Assembly: GCF_018260405.1 (NCBI RefSeq)
Contig: NZ_JAGLBG010000031.1
Span: 1-27,470, forward strand
Reading direction: 5' to 3'
Source of the DNA: Deinococcus sp.
GTDB lineage: Bacteria; Deinococcota; Deinococci; Deinococcales; Deinococcaceae
Length of the DNA: 27,470 nucleotides
Made by a program: the position numbers and the translations under genes
In this document: piece by piece, positions 25,253 through 27,470 of the stretch
Position numbering within the stretch: the stretch's first letter is position 1
How the letters are laid out: every line of letters begins with the position of its first letter
Notes under the pieces: generated by a model
Told to the model about the DNA's origin: nothing
The model's input: the letters and a program-made list of their open reading frames with translations, nothing else
Database searches by the model: none

Positions 25253-25801
25253 GTGAAAACGCACCTAGTGAAAGTGGGCGACGTGACCCGCGAACTGCCC
25301 GTCGTTCAGGTAGCGCCGGGGACCAGCGTGGCCCTGTTCAACATGCTCGGGGATACCGAAGTCACCGAGGCCGCAGGGAAAGCCCTCGCCAAATTGCTGC
25401 CCCCCGAGGTCGAGGTACTGGTGACGCCCGAGGTCAAGGCGCTGTCGCTGGCGCACGTTATCAGTCGGGAAAGCGGCAAACCCTACATCGTGATTCGCAA
25501 GACTGTCAAGCCTTACATGGTCAATCCGGTGGCCGAGGAAGTCGTGAGCATTACCACTGGCACGCCGCAATTGCTGGTGCTTGACGGCTTCGACGTGCCC
25601 AAGATCAGGGGCCACAAGGTCGCCATCGTAGACGACGTGGTGTCTAGCGGCGGCACCCTGCACTCACTGGAGCACATCATCAGCAAGGTAGGCGGCGAAC
25701 TTACGGCAGTGCTGGCCGTGTTCACCGAAGGCGATCAGCGGCCCGAAGTCACGGCGCTGGGGCATCTGCCGCTGTTCAAGGACACCGATCACGCCGAATA
25801 A
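25253..25801 (+). CDS. type I phosphoribosyltransferase, Apt-like purine salvage (182 aa)
   Basis: Transfers phosphoribose from PRPP to a base. The PRPP signature VAIVDDVVSSGGT (123-135) is clear. VLVTPEVKALSLAHVIS (55-71) and PYIVIRKTVKPYM (77-89, with the RK pair of the family) match the Apt-related COG0503 group. It is not a plain Apt: the flexible-loop region (about 90-112) is longer and reads VVSITTGTPQLLVLDG. It starts with GTG at 25253, 6 nt after TAAACT, the clearest leaderless case in the window. It diverges from the phosphoesterase and is followed by a bidirectional terminator. Substrate could be adenine, xanthine or another base; I cannot decide. Confidence 0.85.
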   Translation: MKTHLVKVGDVTRELPVVQVAPGTSVALFNMLGDTEVTEAAGKALAKLLPPEVEVLVTPEVKALSLAHVISRESGKPYIVIRKTVKPYMVNPVAEEVVSITTGTPQLLVLDGFDVPKIRGHKVAIVDDVVSSGGTLHSLEHIISKVGGELTAVLAVFTEGDQRPEVTALGHLPLFKDTDHAE

Positions 25802-25862
25802 GTCGGCCCCTGCCCGGTGATGCTTGCGCCATTGCCCAGACTTTAGCTCTAAGTCTGAGCGC

Positions 25863-25908
25863 AAAAAACAGGAAGGCACAGGCTCATGGCCCCGCGCCTT
25901 CCTTGTTT
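25863..25908. terminator. bidirectional terminator between the phosphoribosyltransferase and acidic-protein genes
   Basis: GGAAGGC (25871-25877) pairs with GCCTTCC (25896-25902). TTGTTT follows on the plus strand and TGTTTTTT on the minus strand. A smaller hairpin AGACTT/AAGTCT precedes it at 25838-25856. Confidence 0.75.
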
Positions 25909-25928
25909 GGTTCTGGTGTCCTACAGCT

Positions 25929-26255
25929 TTACTTTTGCCCAGGCAGAGGCTTTTTGCGAGCCGGGCCGCCGTCCACACCGCCGCTTTTGGCCGCGCCCGT
26001 GCCCCCCCTGGCGTCGCCTTCAAGGTCGCTGTCGCCGTCGTTGTTGGGGTCGCCCTGGCGGTCTTCGCCGTCGCTGCCGCCGAGTTGCCCGTCGTCGAAG
26101 CCGGGTTCGTCGTTCACGTTGGTCTGGTTGGCGGCGGCGTTGTCGCGCAGCACGTCCTCGGCAGTCATCTTGTCGTTCAGCAGTTCGCCGGTGGTGCCTT
26201 CGTCCACCACTTCGCCGGGAATGCCTTCCATATCGTCGCGTTCGGGTCTGGTCAT
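25929..26255 (-). CDS. small acidic, probably disordered protein with a Ca-loop-like motif (108 aa)
   Basis: I do not recognise a named family. The protein is rich in Asp, Glu, Gly and Asn, with few hydrophobics, a short helix-like segment (TGELLNDKMTAEDVLRDNAA, about 22-41) and a basic tail (ARKKPLPGQK). DPNNDGDSD (69-77) fits the DxNxDGxxD Ca-binding loop of EF-hand and dockerin types, followed by acidic residues. No signal peptide is seen. The start is ATG 26253-26255: TACAGT lies 6 nt upstream (leaderless pattern), with AGGGGC between. Codons further upstream are open but unsupported. Convergent with the phosphoribosyltransferase. Small acidic hydrophilic proteins like this may relate to desiccation or metal handling (inference only). 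Confidence 0.65.
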   Translation of the reverse strand: MTRPERDDMEGIPGEVVDEGTTGELLNDKMTAEDVLRDNAAANQTNVNDEPGFDDGQLGGSDGEDRQGDPNNDGDSDLEGDARGGTGAAKSGGVDGGPARKKPLPGQK

Positions 26256-26261
26256 GCCCCT

Positions 26262-26267
26262 ACTGTA
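26262..26267 (-). promoter_or_regulatory. -10 box of leaderless promoter for the acidic protein
   Basis: TACAGT lies 6 nt before ATG 26255. Confidence 0.45.
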
Positions 26268-26481
26268 CGGGTACGCCGGGGCAACAGGCTGAGTGCGGCC
26301 TTGAGGTTTGGCTGCGACAAGGGCTGGCCTATGGCCCCCTGTAAACCCTTCAGCCTGGGCAGTTTTTGCCCCTAGGCCCCTTGCCTTTTGACCCCCAGAG
26401 CCCTGCTGGCCAACCATGCGGCGACGTTCGCAGGAGGTCTATTGTCTGGGAGAACCCGCACGTGCAGCGCGGCAGGCCCGC

Positions 26482-26487
26482 TAGACT
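26482..26487 (+). promoter_or_regulatory. -10 box of leaderless promoter for the Nudix gene
   Basis: TAGACT lies 8 nt before ATG 26496. There is no Shine-Dalgarno. Confidence 0.5.
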
Positions 26488-26495
26488 ACGGAGCA

Positions 26496-26975
26496 ATGAG
26501 TCACCTGTCGCGTACCCTGCCCCTCAAACGCGCCGCGCACGTCTATCTGGTCCGGAACGCCAACGAGCTGCTGCTGGTCGAGGAAAAGATGGACGACGGC
26601 AGCATCTTCTACGGTCTGCCGGGCGGCAAGGCGCTGGCGGGCGAAACCTTTGCCGACGCCGCCGTGCGCCAGGTCAGGGTCGAAACGGGCCTCAGCGTCA
26701 CCGATCTGAACTTTATCAGTCTGCTCGAAGGCGAGTTTCTGAGCGGCACCAGAAACGAGTGCTACGCCATGTTCTCGCGCTTCACCGCGCACTTTAGCGG
26801 TGACCTTGACCCTACCGATCCGGAAGTGGTGGGCGTCAAATGGGTGCCCTTCGAGCAGGTCGAGAGTCTGGTGCGCTACGGCCCGCCGCCCGAGTGCGAG
26901 GAGCGCAATCCGCTGATCTGGCTGCCGACCCGCGACTTTATTAAAGGCCGGGCGCGGACGTACTACCCGATCTGA
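26496..26975 (+). CDS. Nudix-fold protein with degenerate Nudix box (159 aa)
   Basis: Nudix enzymes hydrolyse nucleoside diphosphates linked to another group and need the box Gx5Ex7REUxEExGU. Here residues 44-66 read G44-x5-E50-x7-R58-Q59-V60-R61-V62-E63-T64-G65-L66. The Glu after Arg is Gln and the first Glu of the EE pair is Val. The fold is otherwise normal: an N-terminal AAHVYLVRNANELLLVEEK strand pair, GSIFYGLPGGK before the box, and VVGVKWVPFEQVESL after it. ATG 26496 gives a usual N-terminus; 36 further open codons upstream have no support. Its 3' end overlaps the truncated DinB-like gene by 35 bp. It may be inactive, have altered chemistry, or act as a ligand-binding protein. Confidence 0.87.
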   Translation: MSHLSRTLPLKRAAHVYLVRNANELLLVEEKMDDGSIFYGLPGGKALAGETFADAAVRQVRVETGLSVTDLNFISLLEGEFLSGTRNECYAMFSRFTAHFSGDLDPTDPEVVGVKWVPFEQVESLVRYGPPPECEERNPLIWLPTRDFIKGRARTYYPI

Positions 26976-27252
26976 ATGCCGATTCGGGGCCGCCCTTCCC
27001 GCACGAAGGTGATGAAATCGGTTCCGGCTGGTTCGTGCCCCTGTTCGCGCTCAGCTCGGGCCAGATGGCGACCGCCGAAGTGTCCTGGCCGCGCAGCCGG
27101 GCCAGCCAGACCCGCTGTGCCCCCAGAACGTGCCCCAGGAGTCGCACAGCCTGCTGCGGTGCGCCGTGCGCCGCTTCCAGGCTACGCAGTACGCGGGCAT
27201 TGGCCCAGGCGTCGTAGTTCAGATCGTCCCGCAAGTCTGTCAGTGTCGTCAT
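26941..27252 (-). pseudogene. DinB-like protein, C-terminally truncated or frameshifted
   Basis: The first 65 residues fit the DinB/YfiT four-helix family: LRDDLNYDAWANARVLRSL (helix 1), AVRLLGHVLGAQRVWLARLRG (helix 2, His being the first metal ligand) and AIWPELS. After WPELS the frame turns into a low-complexity, non-family tail and stops at residue 103, while DinB proteins are usually about 150-175 residues; the two later metal His residues are absent. In a neighbouring frame the same DNA reads REQGHEP...DFITFVREGR, which suggests an indel near 27055, though that frame too stops within about 30 codons. It also overlaps the 3' end of the convergent Nudix gene by 35 bp. The ATG at 27252 has no clear ribosome site. 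Probably a decaying gene. Confidence 0.55.
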
Positions 27253-27346
27253 GGTCTGTGCCTACAGTCCAAAGCAGCTTGCATAATTACGCCATTTGTG
27301 GAACCCCACCCCAAACGGCTCCATTATTCCAGCTGCTCATTCAAAG

Positions 27347-27375
27347 TCACTCGCTCCGCTCGGCATAAAAAGGCC
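27347..27375 (-). repeat. dispersed intergenic repeat, second copy
   Basis: On the minus strand TGCCGAGCGGAGCGAGTGA, preceded by TTTTTA, matches the copy at 17529-17560 at 17 of 19 core positions; an AGCAG box follows in both. The rest of 27253-27470 shows no gene; a TAGAGT box near 27436-27441 is followed by no ATG, GTG or TTG at leaderless distance. Confidence 0.5.
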
Positions 27376-27470
27376 ATAAACAACAGAGCCTTTGTAACTG
27401 CTCAGCAGGGGGACTTGCGAAGCGGAAAGGGGTAGAGTAGGGACATTACGCAAAAGATCTGTCCCAACTG

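Noticed and set aside
27436..27450. Leaderless gene start at the right end (TAGAGT followed by ATT)
   Set aside because: It would need an ATT start, which is very rare, and the few codons visible match nothing I know.

Overview
The window is GC-rich, gene-dense bacterial chromosome and almost certainly comes from a Deinococcus species. The best single indicator is an L25/CTC ribosomal protein with the long three-domain form known from Deinococcus radiodurans. A DdrA/Rad52-like protein, tRNA genes that encode their CCA ends, and many genes that start 6-8 nt after a TANNNT-type -10 box (the leaderless pattern common in this genus) agree with this. There is no phage, complete insertion sequence, CRISPR array or rRNA.

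Layout, left to right. 1-1956: the 5' end of an M20 peptidase, a 63-residue membrane protein and an RNase H-fold protein, all on the minus strand. 2102-3337: pyrE and mscL on the plus strand, each followed by a hairpin terminator. 3698-12288: a minus-strand block of three large exported proteins that takes up a third of the window. In order of transcription these are a 771-residue Thr/Asn/Pro-rich DUF11-like protein, a 923-residue protein with several DUF11-like domains plus a Cna-B/SdrD-like domain, and a 1120-residue protein ending in a likely outer-membrane beta-barrel. A terminator hairpin follows the first gene, and the second and third are translationally coupled. 12708-14898: a vWA-domain protein and an EamA/DMT transporter. 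15068-17297: a DEAD-box RNA helicase with long disordered tails, then tRNA-Phe and tRNA-Asp. 17590-19173: a metallophosphoesterase coupled to a DdrA/Rad52-like gene, then tRNA-Trp. 19302-20462: an SRPBCC protein and a TMEM175-type channel. 20507-22005: a glycine-zipper protein and rplY. 22447-27252: an acyl-CoA dehydrogenase, 5-formyl-THF cyclo-ligase coupled to a second metallophosphoesterase, a type I phosphoribosyltransferase, a small acidic protein, a Nudix protein with a degenerate box, and a truncated DinB-like gene.

Most genes are housekeeping or orphan genes in short units. The best candidates for undescribed biology are (i) the three-gene exported DUF11/beta-barrel operon, which looks like a surface-structure system, (ii) the DdrA-like paralogue coupled to a phosphoesterase, with a tandem repeat just upstream of its promoter, and (iii) a near-identical hairpin element of about 32 bp that begins exactly at the stop codons of two unrelated genes (mscL and the 17590-18363 phosphoesterase). 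No homology search was possible. Family assignments come from motifs and from remembered family sequences.
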